In this document: positions 29,713-39,545 of the stretch, in pieces
How the letters are laid out: the number at the start of each line of letters is the position of its first letter
Numbering within the stretch: position 1 is the stretch's first letter
Source: NCEH01 sp043195095
Lineage (GTDB): Bacteria; Pseudomonadota; Alphaproteobacteria; Rhizobiales; Xanthobacteraceae
Strand: one strand, 5' to 3'
Assembly (NCBI RefSeq): GCF_043195095.1
Contig: NZ_JBAFWN010000001.1
DNA: 64,000 nucleotides
Made by a program: the position numbers and the translations under genes
Notes under the pieces: generated by a model
Seen by the model: the letters and a program-made list of their open reading frames with translations, nothing else
What the model was told of the DNA's origin: nothing
Databases searched by the model: none

Positions 29713-30558
29713 ATGCACATCGTCGTCTGCATCAAGCAGGTTCCAGACTCGGCGCAGATCCGCGTCCACCCCGTGACGAACACCATCATGCGTCAGGGCG
29801 TGCCGACCATCATCAATCCCTACGATCTGTTCGCGCTTGAAGCGGCTTTGGCCCTGCGCGACACGTTCGGCGGCGAGGTCACTGTCCTCACCATGGGCCC
29901 GCCCTCGGCGGAAGACAGCCTGCGCAAGGCGCTCACCTTCGGCGCCGACCGCGCGGTGCTGCTGACCGACCGCTTCTTCGCCGGCGCCGATACACTCGCC
30001 ACCACCTATGCGCTGGCGACCGCCGTGCGCAAGATCGGCGAGACCTTCGGCGCGCCGGACCTGATCTTCACCGGCAAGCAGACCATTGACGGCGACACCG
30101 CCCAGGTCGGTCCCGGCATCGCGAAAAGGCTCGGGCTGCTGCAGCTCACCTATGTGGCGAAGATCAATACGCTGGACCTGGAGGCGCGCACCATCGAGGC
30201 CGAGCGCCGCTCGGAAGGCGGCGTGCAGGTCCTCAAGACGCAGCTGCCGTGCCTCATCACCATGCTGGAAGCGACCAACGAGATCCGGCGCGGCGGCATG
30301 GAAGACGCCCTGCGGGCCGCGCGTGCCACCATCGTGAAATGGAGCGCGCAGGATGCCGGCGTGGAAGATATCGCCAAATGCGGCCTGCGGGGCTCGCCCA
30401 CCATTGTGAAGCGCGTGTTCGCCCCGCCGCCGCGCGCGGAAAAGGTGGCGATGGTGGACTTTACCAGCCGCCCGCCCGCGGAGGCCCTGATCGAGGACAT
30501 CTTCAAGCGCCAGCCCAAGCTCGAAGCCGAGCTTGGGACCTTGGCGCGCGGCTATTGA
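29713..30558 (+). CDS. fixA: FixA, electron-transfer flavoprotein beta-type
   Basis: FixA (281 residues, ETF beta family) starts MHIVVCIKQVPDS and carries the TMGPPSAEDSLRKAL and GKQTIDGDTAQVGP segments. With FixB, FixC and FixX it forms the membrane-associated complex that bifurcates electrons from NADH to a low-potential ferredoxin/flavodoxin and quinone. ATG 29713 is the family start; a longer frame from 29464 crosses the promoter. It is first in the fixABCX operon. Confidence 0.97.
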   Translation: MHIVVCIKQVPDSAQIRVHPVTNTIMRQGVPTIINPYDLFALEAALALRDTFGGEVTVLTMGPPSAEDSLRKALTFGADRAVLLTDRFFAGADTLATTYALATAVRKIGETFGAPDLIFTGKQTIDGDTAQVGPGIAKRLGLLQLTYVAKINTLDLEARTIEAERRSEGGVQVLKTQLPCLITMLEATNEIRRGGMEDALRAARATIVKWSAQDAGVEDIAKCGLRGSPTIVKRVFAPPPRAEKVAMVDFTSRPPAEALIEDIFKRQPKLEAELGTLARGY

Positions 30559-30582
30559 GCGAAGGACGAGGGAACCAAGGCG

Positions 30583-31689
30583 ATGAGCGAACCAACCAAA
30601 GCGCCCGCCCCGGCCGCAGGCCGCGCGGCAACCAAGAAGGAGCTCCCCGAGCACTTCAAGGCCTATAAGCATGTGTGGGTGTTCATCGAACAGGAGCGCG
30701 GCGTCGTCCATCCGGTCTCCTGGGAATTGCTGGGCGCGGGGCGCATTCTCGCCGACAAGCTCAAGGTGGAGCTGGCGGCGGTGGTGATCGGCCCGGAGGG
30801 CGAGGCCACCCGCAGTGCCGCCGCCGAATCCTTCTGCTACGGCGCCGACCTCGCCTATGTGGTGGCGGACGACCTCCTCGCCGATTATCGCAACGAGGCC
30901 TATACCAAGGCGCTCACCGATGTGGTGAACACCTATAAGCCGGAAATCCTGCTGCTGGGCGCCACCACGCTCGGCCGCGACCTTGCCGGCTCGGTGGCGA
31001 CCACGCTGCTCACCGGCCTTACCGCCGACTGCACCGAGCTGGACGTGGATGCCGACGGCTCGCTCGCGGCGACCCGGCCGACCTTCGGCGGCTCGCTTTT
31101 GTGCACCATCTACACGCTCAATTATCGCCCGCAGATGGCGACCGTGCGCCCCCGCGTCATGTCCATGCCCGAGCGCGTGGAGAAGATGGCGGGACGGATC
31201 ATCACCCACCCCCTGGGCATGATCGAGGACGACATCGTCACCAAGGTGCTGTCCTTCATGCCCGATCGCGATTCCGCGAAGTCCAACCTCGCCTATGCCG
31301 ACGTGGTGGTGGCGGGCGGCCTCGGCCTCGGATCGCCGGAGAATTTCCAGCTGGTGCGCCAGCTCGCCGGCGTGCTTGGCGCGGAATATGGCTGCTCGCG
31401 CCCTCTGGTACAGAAGGGCTGGGTCACCTCCGACCGGCAGATCGGCCAGACCGGCAAGACCATCCGGCCGAAGCTCTACATCGCCGCCGGCATTTCCGGG
31501 GCGATCCAGCATCGCGTGGGCGTGGAGGGGGCGGACATGATCGTCGCCATCAATACCGACCCCAACGCGCCGATCTTCCAATTCGCCCATGTGGGCATCG
31601 TCACCGACGCGATCCGGCTCCTGCCGGCGCTGACCGAGGCTTTTCGTGCCCGCCTGTCGCCCCATTCGCGCGACCGGATCGCAAGCTGA
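30583..31689 (+). CDS. fixB: FixB, electron-transfer flavoprotein alpha-type
   Basis: FixB (368 residues, ETF alpha family) has the C-terminal FAD domain with KLYIAAGISGAIQHRVGV and VAINTDPNAPIF, which bind FAD. The N-terminal 25 residues are alanine- and lysine-rich. It holds the electron-transferring flavin of the FixABCX bifurcating complex and follows fixA by 24 bases. Confidence 0.97.
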   Translation: MSEPTKAPAPAAGRAATKKELPEHFKAYKHVWVFIEQERGVVHPVSWELLGAGRILADKLKVELAAVVIGPEGEATRSAAAESFCYGADLAYVVADDLLADYRNEAYTKALTDVVNTYKPEILLLGATTLGRDLAGSVATTLLTGLTADCTELDVDADGSLAATRPTFGGSLLCTIYTLNYRPQMATVRPRVMSMPERVEKMAGRIITHPLGMIEDDIVTKVLSFMPDRDSAKSNLAYADVVVAGGLGLGSPENFQLVRQLAGVLGAEYGCSRPLVQKGWVTSDRQIGQTGKTIRPKLYIAAGISGAIQHRVGVEGADMIVAINTDPNAPIFQFAHVGIVTDAIRLLPALTEAFRARLSPHSRDRIAS

Positions 31690-31703
31690 AGGAGGAGCGT
31701 GCC

Positions 31704-33011
31704 ATGATCGAGGAAAAATTTGACGCGATCGTCGTTGGCGCGGGCATGGCGGGCAATGCCGCCGCCCTCACCCTCGCCCAGCGTGGATTAAAGGTGCTGC
31801 AGCTGGAGCGCGGGGAATATTCCGGCTCCAAGAACGTGCAGGGCGCCATTCTCTATGCCGACATGCTGGAGAAGCTCATCCCCGAATTCCGCGAGGAGGC
31901 GCCGCTGGAGCGCCATCTCGTGGAACAGCGCTTCTGGATGATGGACGACCGCTCGCACACCGGCCTTCACTACAAGTCGGACGAGTTCAACGAGGAAAAG
32001 CCGAACCGCTACACCATCATCCGCGCCCAGTTCGACAAATGGTTCTCCTCCAAGGTGAAGGAGGCCGGCGCCGTCGTGCTGTGCGAGACCACGGTGACGG
32101 AACTGGTGCAGGATGCCTATGGCAAGGTGATCGGCGTGCGCACCGATCGCAAGGGCGGACAGATCCATGCCGATGTGGTGGTGCTGGCCGAGGGCGTGAA
32201 CGGCCTGCTCGGCACCCGTTCGGGACTGCGCGAGCGTCCGAAGCCGGACAATGTGGCCCTTGCGGTGAAGGAAATGCACTTCCTGCCGCGCGAGACCATC
32301 GAGGCGCGCTTCAATCTGAAGGGCGACGAAGGCACCGTGATCGAGGCCGTCGGCACCATCTCCCGCGGCATGACGGGCATGGGCTTCATCTATGCCAACA
32401 AGGAATGCGTCTCGCTCGGCATCGGTTGCCTGGTGGCGGATTTCCAGAAATCCGGCGAGACCCCCTATGGCCTGCTGGAGCGCTTCAAGAACCATCCCTC
32501 GGTGGCGCCGCTGATCGAGGGCTCGGAAGTGAAGGAATATTCCGCCCACCTCATTCCCGAGGGCGGGTACAAGGCGATCCCGAAGCTCTATGGCGACGGC
32601 TGGGTGGTGGTGGGGGACGCGGCCCAGCTCAACAACGCCATCCATCGCGAAGGCTCGAACCTCGCCATGACTTCCGGACGCATCGCCGCCGAAGCGATCT
32701 TTCAGATCAAGTCGCGACGCGAGCCCATGACGGCAAAGAATCTCGCGCTGTACAAGACGCTGCTGGATGATTCCTTCGTCATCAAGGATCTAAAGAAATA
32801 CAAGGATATGCCCGCGCTGATGCATGTCCAGTCGCAGAACTTCTTCCTCACCTATCCCCAGCTCGTCTCAAAGGCGATGCAGAACTTCGTGCGCGTCGAC
32901 GGCACGCCGAAGATCGAAAAAGAGAAGATGACGCTGCGTTCCTTCGTGGCCGCCCGTTCCTGGGCCGGCCTGTTCGGCGACGCGTTCCGCTTCGCCCGCG
33001 CCTGGCGCTGA
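31704..33011 (+). CDS. fixC: FixC, ETF-quinone oxidoreductase-like flavoprotein
   Basis: FixC (435 residues) starts with an FAD-binding Rossmann motif (IVVGAGMAGNAAAL) and has the GDAAQLNNAIHREGSN box of the ETF-QO family. It should pass the high-potential electrons of the FixAB pair to quinone at the membrane. GGAGGAGCGTGCC just before ATG 31704 is a strong ribosome site. The gene lies 14 bases after fixB. Confidence 0.97.
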   Translation: MIEEKFDAIVVGAGMAGNAAALTLAQRGLKVLQLERGEYSGSKNVQGAILYADMLEKLIPEFREEAPLERHLVEQRFWMMDDRSHTGLHYKSDEFNEEKPNRYTIIRAQFDKWFSSKVKEAGAVVLCETTVTELVQDAYGKVIGVRTDRKGGQIHADVVVLAEGVNGLLGTRSGLRERPKPDNVALAVKEMHFLPRETIEARFNLKGDEGTVIEAVGTISRGMTGMGFIYANKECVSLGIGCLVADFQKSGETPYGLLERFKNHPSVAPLIEGSEVKEYSAHLIPEGGYKAIPKLYGDGWVVVGDAAQLNNAIHREGSNLAMTSGRIAAEAIFQIKSRREPMTAKNLALYKTLLDDSFVIKDLKKYKDMPALMHVQSQNFFLTYPQLVSKAMQNFVRVDGTPKIEKEKMTLRSFVAARSWAGLFGDAFRFARAWR

Positions 33012-33088
33012 AGATTGCGGGGCATGGGCCGCACCCCATGCCCCGGCCTCAAACCGCACCGACACCCTCAAACCCTGGAGTTGGAACG

Positions 33089-33382
33089 ATGAGCGATCCG
33101 TCCGTCCGCGTCGAAGACAAGCTGTTCTACAATCGCTATCTGGTGGATGCCGGCCGCGCCCATATCAAGGTGCGTCCCCATACCGTGCCGCCGGCGCCGC
33201 TGCTGGCCCTGCTGAAGGCTTGCCCGGCCCGCTGCTACGATCTGACCGAAAGCGGCCAGGTGGAAGTGACTGTGGACGGTTGCGTGGAATGCGGCACCTG
33301 CCGTGTGATTGCGGAGCCCACTGGCGATATCGAATGGAGCTATCCCCGCGGCGGCTACGGCGTTCTGTTCAAGTTCGGCTGA
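33089..33382 (+). CDS. fixX: FixX, ferredoxin-like subunit
   Basis: FixX (97 residues) is the ferredoxin partner of FixC, with cluster cysteines in ACPARCYDL and CVECGTCRVI. ATG 33089 follows TGGAGTTGGAACG; the longer frame from 33038 lacks a ribosome site. It completes the fixABCX electron-bifurcation operon. Confidence 0.96.
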   Translation: MSDPSVRVEDKLFYNRYLVDAGRAHIKVRPHTVPPAPLLALLKACPARCYDLTESGQVEVTVDGCVECGTCRVIAEPTGDIEWSYPRGGYGVLFKFG

Positions 33383-33412
33383 ACCCGTCTCGCCCATCGC
33401 ACAGGCTTACAA

Positions 33413-33436
33413 CCGGCCGCACCTGAGCGCGGCCGG
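33413..33436. terminator. Stem-loop between fixX and aegerolysin genes
   Basis: An 8-bp stem (CCGGCCGC / GCGGCCGG) with an 8-base loop lies between two convergent genes. No T-run follows, so it could serve either transcript weakly. Confidence 0.5.
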
Positions 33437-33468
33437 CCGGGAAAGTGTCGCTTTGATCGGCGGCGGGA

Positions 33469-33867
33469 TCAGCCGAGATAGGCGACCTTGATCGTGATGT
33501 TGCCCAGGGCGCCGCTGTTGAGATTGGCGCCGGTCTGCTGGCCGATATAGGCGTCGGAGCCGGGCGTCCAGGTGGACGTATTGGTCTTGCTGCCCCACGG
33601 GCAATCCCAGTAATAATTGCCGATGTTCTTGTCGCCATCATAGAGATCGAAGCTGCCTTCAGTGCCGGACGAGGCGTTCTCGCGGCCGCAGGCGCCGAAC
33701 GTGTAGCTATCGCCCGGCTTGATGACCTTGCCTTCCAGCTTGTCGGGGCTGATTTCGTTATCCTTGCTCCCGATATAGAATTTTCCCCATTGATGGACGA
33801 CGTTCTTCAGCATCACCGAACAATTGACGGCCTTGATGGTGAATTCAGCCCATTGAGCGTAAGCCAT
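33469..33867 (-). CDS. Aegerolysin family protein
   Basis: The 132-residue protein matches aegerolysins: N-terminal MAYAQWAEFTIKAVNC, WGKFYIGSKDNEISPDKLEG, then GRENASSGTEGSFDLYDG and YYWDCPWGSKTN. It is a small acidic beta-sandwich like bacterial RahU and fungal ostreolysin/pleurotolysin A, which bind membrane lipids and may act with a MACPF partner. No signal peptide and no MACPF gene are visible. The ATG at 33867 follows GGGGAG. A flanking AT-richer, gene-poor stretch suggests acquisition by transfer. Confidence 0.92.
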   Translation of the reverse strand: MAYAQWAEFTIKAVNCSVMLKNVVHQWGKFYIGSKDNEISPDKLEGKVIKPGDSYTFGACGRENASSGTEGSFDLYDGDKNIGNYYWDCPWGSKTNTSTWTPGSDAYIGQQTGANLNSGALGNITIKVAYLG

Positions 33868-34664
33868 CGTTTTCTCCCCTATTTTTTTTGAAAGCAATCC
33901 TCGCGTGGTTCGCCTGCGTTCAGCTCGCGCGGCATCCGTCCGCATTTGTGCGGACACGCGAAACCCAAAGCAGAGAGATAGAAACTTCAGCTGAGGCCAG
34001 GCTCAATTGCCCGCCTCACGCCTCCGTTCGCATCCGACGAAACGCGGTGACGATGCGAACATTACTACAACCTATACGGGTATCAATATGTTTTTTGACT
34101 TTAAAATTGCACATCTGAGATATGCCACCTGATGGCCCCATGCCCGGCGCTCCGGAATAGGATCTGGCTGAAGCCCCTGGCGATCGCGCGCGACCTGTTT
34201 TCGGCCCGTGGACAGGCCCCGGCGCCATGGCCGAGCCCTGGAATAGGTCCTGCTCGCGATCAATCCGAGCCGCGTGCAGCAAAACCCATTATTTTCAGAT
34301 ACTTCGTCCTTTCCCTGAGACTTGAATAAACGGGAAGCGCACCAATGCCGGCCTCTTCAGCGAGCCGCGCACGGCACTCGGCGCATGCTGCACTGCACCA
34401 TCCATGCGCGAGACAGGGGTGCGCCGAGGGGGTTTAGATAGAGAACGACAATCAATATACCGAGAACAAACCCGCTGTCCGGACGAGGGGGCGAGCCACA
34501 ATTGAGCGTTTGCAAGACATGTCCGGATTTTGCGAGCTGTTTTCGATAGAGATGTTCTATCGCAACATCCCACAGCTCGCTTGATCTGCCGCGACAACGT
34601 GCCATTCTTTCTGGAATCGTAACAAGGAAACCGCCTCCAGCGGGCCAGGGAAGGGTGTTTGCCG
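33868..34664. other. Gene-poor, AT-richer stretch
   Basis: About 800 bases lie between the aegerolysin start and fdsG. Short frames on both strands lack ribosome sites and any recognisable domain. The base composition is lower in GC around 34040-34130 and 34290-34560 than in the flanking genes. A GGAATAGG element occurs twice (about 34153 and 34243). No promoter consensus was found; the fds promoter probably lies in the last 200 bases. Confidence 0.7.
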
Positions 34665-35138
34665 ATGGTCGGCTACGAATCGTGGAGCGCGGAACGCGCG
34701 TCCGAGATCATCTCCTCGCACCGGCATATGGACGGCGCCACCATGCCGATCCTGCATGCCATTCAGGAGACGTTCGGCTTCGTGCCCGAGCCCGTCGTGC
34801 CGATGATCGCCGAGAGCCTGAACCTCTCGCGCGCCGAGGTCCATGGCGTGGTCACCTTCTATCATGACTTCCGCCGCGAACCGCCGGGCCGCCATGTGTT
34901 GAAGCTCTGCGCGGCGGAAGCCTGCCAATCCATGGGCTCGGACAAGCTCGCCGAATATGCCCAGGAACGCCTTGGTGTCGCCATGGGCGAAACATCGACC
35001 GACGGCCGCGTGACGCTGGAGCCGATCTATTGCCTCGGCCTGTGCGCCTGCGCGCCCTCGGCCATGATCGACGGCCGCCTGGTCGGCCGCCTCGACCGCG
35101 AAACCATTGACGAACTGGTCGCGGAGACCGACCGATGA
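34665..35138 (+). CDS. fdsG: NAD-dependent formate dehydrogenase gamma subunit
   Basis: FdsG (157 residues) is NuoE-like and binds a [2Fe-2S] cluster through cysteines in LCAAEACQSMG and YCLGLCACAP. It links FdsB to the rest of the soluble formate dehydrogenase. ATG 34665 follows GGGAAGGG; TTG 34659 is an alternative. The stop overlaps fdsB by 4 bases. Confidence 0.95.
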   Translation: MVGYESWSAERASEIISSHRHMDGATMPILHAIQETFGFVPEPVVPMIAESLNLSRAEVHGVVTFYHDFRREPPGRHVLKLCAAEACQSMGSDKLAEYAQERLGVAMGETSTDGRVTLEPIYCLGLCACAPSAMIDGRLVGRLDRETIDELVAETDR

Positions 35139-36697
35139 GCAGCCCCCGCATTTTCGTCCCCAACGACGCCACCGCCGTCGCCTGCGGCGCCGACCGCATC
35201 GCCCGTAAGCTGCAGGACGCCTTCGCGGCACGCGGCCTTTCGGTGGAGATCGTGCGCAACGGCTCGCGCGGCCTGTTCTGGCTGGAGCCCCTGCTGGAGG
35301 TGGAGACCCCCGCCGGCCGCGTCGGCTATGGCCCGGTGAAGCCGTCCGACGTGGACGCGCTTCTCGATGCCGGCCTGCTGGAGGGCGCCGCCCACCCGCT
35401 CAATCTCGGGCTGGTGGAAGAGATCCCCTATCTCAAGAAGCAGACCCGCCTCACCTTCGCCCGCTGCGGCATCATCGATCCGCTCTCGCTGGAGGATTAC
35501 AAGGCCCACGGTGGCTATCGCGGCCTGGCCAAAGCGGTGGAAATCGGTCCGTCCGCAACGGTGGAAGAGGTGTTCCTCTCCGGCCTGCGCGGGCGCGGCG
35601 GCGCGGGCTTCCCCACCGGCATCAAGTGGCGCACCGTCGCCGCCGCCCCGGCGGACCAGCGCTACATCGTCTGCAATGCGGACGAAGGCGATAGCGGCAC
35701 CTTCGCCGACCGCCTGATCATGGAAGCCGACCCGTTCTGCCTGATCGAGGGCATGACCATCGCCGGTCTCGCGGTGGGCGCGACCAAGGGCTTCGTCTAT
35801 TGCCGGTCGGAATATCCGCTGTCTTTGGCGGTGATGGAAAAGGCCATCGCCATCGCCCGCGCCAACGGCCTGCTCGGCAAGAATGTTGCCGGGTCGGGTT
35901 ATGATTTCGACATGGAAATGCGCATGGGCGCCGGCGCCTATGTGTGCGGTGAGGAAACCGCTTTGCTCGACAGCCTGGAAGGCAAGCGCGGCGTGGTGCG
36001 CGCGAAGCCTCCACTGCCGGCCCACAAGGGCCTGTTCGGCAAGCCCACGGTCATCAACAACCTGATCTCGCTCGCCACCGTCCCGGTGATCCTGGACAAG
36101 GGCGGCCAGTTCTATCGCGACTTCGGCATGGGCCGCTCGCGCGGCACGATGCCAATCCAGCTCGCGGGCAACATCAAGTTCGGCGGCCTGTTCGAAACCG
36201 CCTTCGGCATCTCGCTCGGCGAATTGGTGAACGACATTGGCGGCGGCACGGCGTCCGGCCGTCCCGTGCGGGCGGTGCAGGCGGGCGGCCCGCTCGGCGC
36301 CTATATGCCGGTGTCGCAGTTCGACACGCCGTTCGACTATGAGGCCTTCGCGGCCAAGGACGCGCTCATCGGCCATGGCGGCATCGTGGTGTTCGACGAC
36401 ACGGTGGACATGGCCCACATGGCGAAGTTCGCCATGGAGTTCTGCTCGCACGAGAGCTGCGGCAAGTGCACCCCCTGCCGCATCGGCTCCACGCGCGGCG
36501 TGGAGACCCTCGACAAGATCATCAAGGGCGATCGGCGCGAGGCCAATCTCGCCATTCTGACCGACCTTTGCCACACGATGAAGCTCGGCTCGCTCTGCGC
36601 CCTCGGCGGGTTCACGCCCTATCCCGTCATCAGCGCACTCACCCATTTCCCGGAAGATTTCGGCGTGTCGCCGAAATTGCCCGCGGCTGCGGAATAG
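35135..36697 (+). CDS. fdsB: NAD-dependent formate dehydrogenase beta subunit
   Basis: FdsB (520 residues) is a NuoE/NuoF-type diaphorase subunit. It has a short N-terminal thioredoxin-like part, the FMN/NADH-binding region (GLRGRGGAGFPTGIKW, GDEGDSGTF-type loop) and the [4Fe-4S] motif ESCGKCTPCRIG. It passes electrons from the formate site to NAD+. It is translationally coupled to fdsG and followed 10 bases later by fdsA. Confidence 0.97.
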   Translation: MSSPRIFVPNDATAVACGADRIARKLQDAFAARGLSVEIVRNGSRGLFWLEPLLEVETPAGRVGYGPVKPSDVDALLDAGLLEGAAHPLNLGLVEEIPYLKKQTRLTFARCGIIDPLSLEDYKAHGGYRGLAKAVEIGPSATVEEVFLSGLRGRGGAGFPTGIKWRTVAAAPADQRYIVCNADEGDSGTFADRLIMEADPFCLIEGMTIAGLAVGATKGFVYCRSEYPLSLAVMEKAIAIARANGLLGKNVAGSGYDFDMEMRMGAGAYVCGEETALLDSLEGKRGVVRAKPPLPAHKGLFGKPTVINNLISLATVPVILDKGGQFYRDFGMGRSRGTMPIQLAGNIKFGGLFETAFGISLGELVNDIGGGTASGRPVRAVQAGGPLGAYMPVSQFDTPFDYEAFAAKDALIGHGGIVVFDDTVDMAHMAKFAMEFCSHESCGKCTPCRIGSTRGVETLDKIIKGDRREANLAILTDLCHTMKLGSLCALGGFTPYPVISALTHFPEDFGVSPKLPAAAE

Positions 36698-36707
36698 GAG
36701 GAACTCA

Positions 36708-39545
36708 ATGTCCCTCGTGCATGAAATCGACTACGGCACGCCCCGCTCCAAGTCCGAGAAGCTGGTTTCGCTCGTCATCGACGGCATGAAGGTGCAGGTG
36801 CCGGAAGGCACCTCCATCATGCGCGCGGCCATGGAGATCGGGAACCAGATCCCCAAGCTCTGCGCCACCGACATGCTGGACGCCTTCGGCTCCTGCCGGC
36901 TCTGCCTGGTGGAGATCGAGGGCCGCAACGGCACCCCGGCTTCCTGCACCACGCCGGTGGCGGAAGGCATCGTGGTGAAGACCCAGACCGAGCGGCTGAA
37001 ACAGATCCGCAAGGGCGTGATGGAGCTCTATATCTCCGACCACCCGCTGGATTGCCTGACCTGCTCCGCCAACGGCGATTGCGAGCTGCAGGACATGGCC
37101 GGCGTGGTCGGCCTGCGCGACGTGCGCTACGGCTATGAGGGCGAGAACCACACCAAGCTGGGCAAGGACGAGTCCAACCCCTATTTCACTTACGAACAGT
37201 CGAAGTGCATCGTCTGCAACCGCTGCGTGCGCGCCTGCGAGGAAGTGCAGGGCACGTTCGCGCTGACGATTTCCGGCCGCGGCTTCGGCTCGCGCGTGTC
37301 GCCGGGCATGAACGAGACCTTCCTTTCGTCCGAGTGCGTGTCGTGCGGCGCCTGCGTGCAGGCCTGCCCCACTGCGACCTTGAACGAAAAGGCCATGTAC
37401 GACATCGGCACGCCCGAGCATTCGCTGGTGACAACCTGCGCCTATTGCGGCGTCGGCTGCACCTTCAAGGCGGAGATGCGCGGCGACGAGCTGGTGCGCA
37501 TGGTGCCCTATAAGGACGGCAAGGCGAACCGCGGCCATTCCTGCGTGAAGGGCCGCTTCGCCTATGGCTATGCGACCCACAAGGAACGCATCCTCAAGCC
37601 CATGATCCGCTCCTCCATCCACGAGCCGTGGAAGGAAGTGAGCTATGAGGAGGCGATCCAATACGCCGCCTCCGAGTTCAAGCGCATCCAGGAGAAGTAC
37701 GGCCGCCGCGCGGTGGGCGGCATCACCTCCTCGCGCTGCACCAATGAAGAGACCTATCTGGTCCAGAAGCTGATCCGCGGCGCCTTCGGCAACAACAATG
37801 TCGATACCTGCGCCCGCGTCTGCCACTCGCCCACGGGCTACGGCCTCTCCCAGACCTACGGCACCTCCGCCGGCACGCAGGACTTCGATTCCATCGAAGA
37901 GACCGACGTGATCCTGGTGATCGGCGCCAACCCGACCGACGGCCATCCCGTGTTCGGCTCGCGCATGAAGAAGCGCCTGCGCGAAGGCGCGAAGCTGATC
38001 GTCGCCGACCCGCGCAAGATCGACCTCGTGCGCACGCCCCATGTGCAGGCGGACTTCCATCTGCCGCTGCGCCCGGGCACCAACGTGGCTCTGGTCACGG
38101 CGCTCGCCCATGTGGTGGTCACCGAAGGGCTGATGAACGAGCAGTTCATCCGCGAGCGCTGCGATTGGGACGAGTTCCAGGAATGGGCGGCTTTCGTCGC
38201 CGACGAGCGCCACAGCCCGGAAGCGGTCGCCAAATACACCGGCGTCGATCCCCAGGACGTGCGCAAGGCCGCGCGCCTCTATGCCACCGGCGGCAATGCG
38301 GCGATCTATTACGGCCTCGGCGTAACCGAGCATTCCCAGGGCTCCACCACGGTGATGGCGATCGCCAACCTCGCCATGGCGACCGGCAATGTCGGCCGCA
38401 ACGGCGTGGGCGTGAACCCGCTGCGCGGCCAGAACAATGTGCAGGGCGCATGCGACATGGGCTCCTTCCCCCATGAGCTGTCCGGCTATCGCCACGTCTC
38501 CGACGACGCCACCCGCGCGCTGTTCGAGAGCCTGTGGGGCGTGAAGCTGGATGCCGAGCCCGGCCTGCGCATTCCCAACATGTTCGATGCCGCCGTCGAT
38601 GGCACGTTCAAGGGCATGTATGTGCAGGGCGAGGACATCCTCCAGTCCGACCCCGACACCCGCCACGTCTCGGCCGGCCTCGGCGCGCTGGAATGCCTGG
38701 TCGTGCAGGATCTGTTCCTGAACGAGACGGCGAACTACGCCCACGTCTTCCTGCCCGGCTGCTCGTTCCTGGAGAAGGACGGCACCTTCACCAATGCGGA
38801 GCGCCGCATCCAGCGCATCCGCAAGGTGATGGCCCCCAAGAACGGCTATGCCGATTGGGAAGTCACCGTCATGCTCTCCGAGGCGCTCGGCTATCCCATG
38901 GATTACAGCCATCCCGGCGAGATCATGGACGAGATCGCCCGCCTGACCCCCACCTTCACGGGCGTCAGCTACAAGAAGCTGGACGAATTGGGCTCGGTGC
39001 AGTGGCCGTGCAATGAGAAGGCGCCGGAAGGCACCCCGATCATGCATATCGACGGCTTCGTGCGCGGCAAGGGCAAGTTTGTGCTCACCGAATATGTGGC
39101 CACCGACGAGCGCACCGGCCCGCTGTTCCCGCTGCTGCTCACCACCGGGCGCATCCTGTCGCAATACAATGTCGGCGCGCAGACCCGCCGCACGGAGAAT
39201 GTTGCCTGGCATCCGGAAGACGTGCTGGAAATCCACCCGCACGATGCCGAGAACCGCGGCATTCGCGACGGCGATTTCGTGAAGCTGGAAAGCCGCGCCG
39301 GTGGCACCTCCCTGCGCGCGGTGATCAGCGAGCGCATGCAGCCCGGCGTGGTCTACACCACCTTCCACCATCCGGTGACGCAGGCGAACGTGGTGACCAC
39401 GGACTTCTCCGACTGGGCCACCAATTGCCCGGAATACAAGGTGACGGCCGTGCAGGTCGCCCCCTCCAACGGGCCGAGCGCCTGGCAGGAAGAGTATGAA
39501 GAACTCTCCCGCCAGAGCCGTCGCATCGCCGAAGCGGCGGAGTGA
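36708..39545 (+). CDS. fdsA: Formate dehydrogenase alpha (Mo) subunit
   Basis: FdsA (945 residues) is the catalytic subunit. The N-terminal NuoG-like part has a [2Fe-2S] motif (GSCRLC) and [4Fe-4S] motifs (CIVCNRCVRAC, CVSCGACVQAC, CAYCGVGC). A bis-MGD molybdopterin domain follows, with the Mo-ligand Cys372 followed by His in RVCHSPTGYG; it is cysteine, not selenocysteine. It oxidises formate to CO2. AGGAGG precedes the start. Confidence 0.97.
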   Translation: MSLVHEIDYGTPRSKSEKLVSLVIDGMKVQVPEGTSIMRAAMEIGNQIPKLCATDMLDAFGSCRLCLVEIEGRNGTPASCTTPVAEGIVVKTQTERLKQIRKGVMELYISDHPLDCLTCSANGDCELQDMAGVVGLRDVRYGYEGENHTKLGKDESNPYFTYEQSKCIVCNRCVRACEEVQGTFALTISGRGFGSRVSPGMNETFLSSECVSCGACVQACPTATLNEKAMYDIGTPEHSLVTTCAYCGVGCTFKAEMRGDELVRMVPYKDGKANRGHSCVKGRFAYGYATHKERILKPMIRSSIHEPWKEVSYEEAIQYAASEFKRIQEKYGRRAVGGITSSRCTNEETYLVQKLIRGAFGNNNVDTCARVCHSPTGYGLSQTYGTSAGTQDFDSIEETDVILVIGANPTDGHPVFGSRMKKRLREGAKLIVADPRKIDLVRTPHVQADFHLPLRPGTNVALVTALAHVVVTEGLMNEQFIRERCDWDEFQEWAAFVADERHSPEAVAKYTGVDPQDVRKAARLYATGGNAAIYYGLGVTEHSQGSTTVMAIANLAMATGNVGRNGVGVNPLRGQNNVQGACDMGSFPHELSGYRHVSDDATRALFESLWGVKLDAEPGLRIPNMFDAAVDGTFKGMYVQGEDILQSDPDTRHVSAGLGALECLVVQDLFLNETANYAHVFLPGCSFLEKDGTFTNAERRIQRIRKVMAPKNGYADWEVTVMLSEALGYPMDYSHPGEIMDEIARLTPTFTGVSYKKLDELGSVQWPCNEKAPEGTPIMHIDGFVRGKGKFVLTEYVATDERTGPLFPLLLTTGRILSQYNVGAQTRRTENVAWHPEDVLEIHPHDAENRGIRDGDFVKLESRAGGTSLRAVISERMQPGVVYTTFHHPVTQANVVTTDFSDWATNCPEYKVTAVQVAPSNGPSAWQEEYEELSRQSRRIAEAAE

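Noticed and set aside
29296..31665. A 789-codon open frame antisense to nifW-fixA-fixB
   Set aside because: It crosses three well-identified genes and a promoter, and its product looks like a composition artefact.
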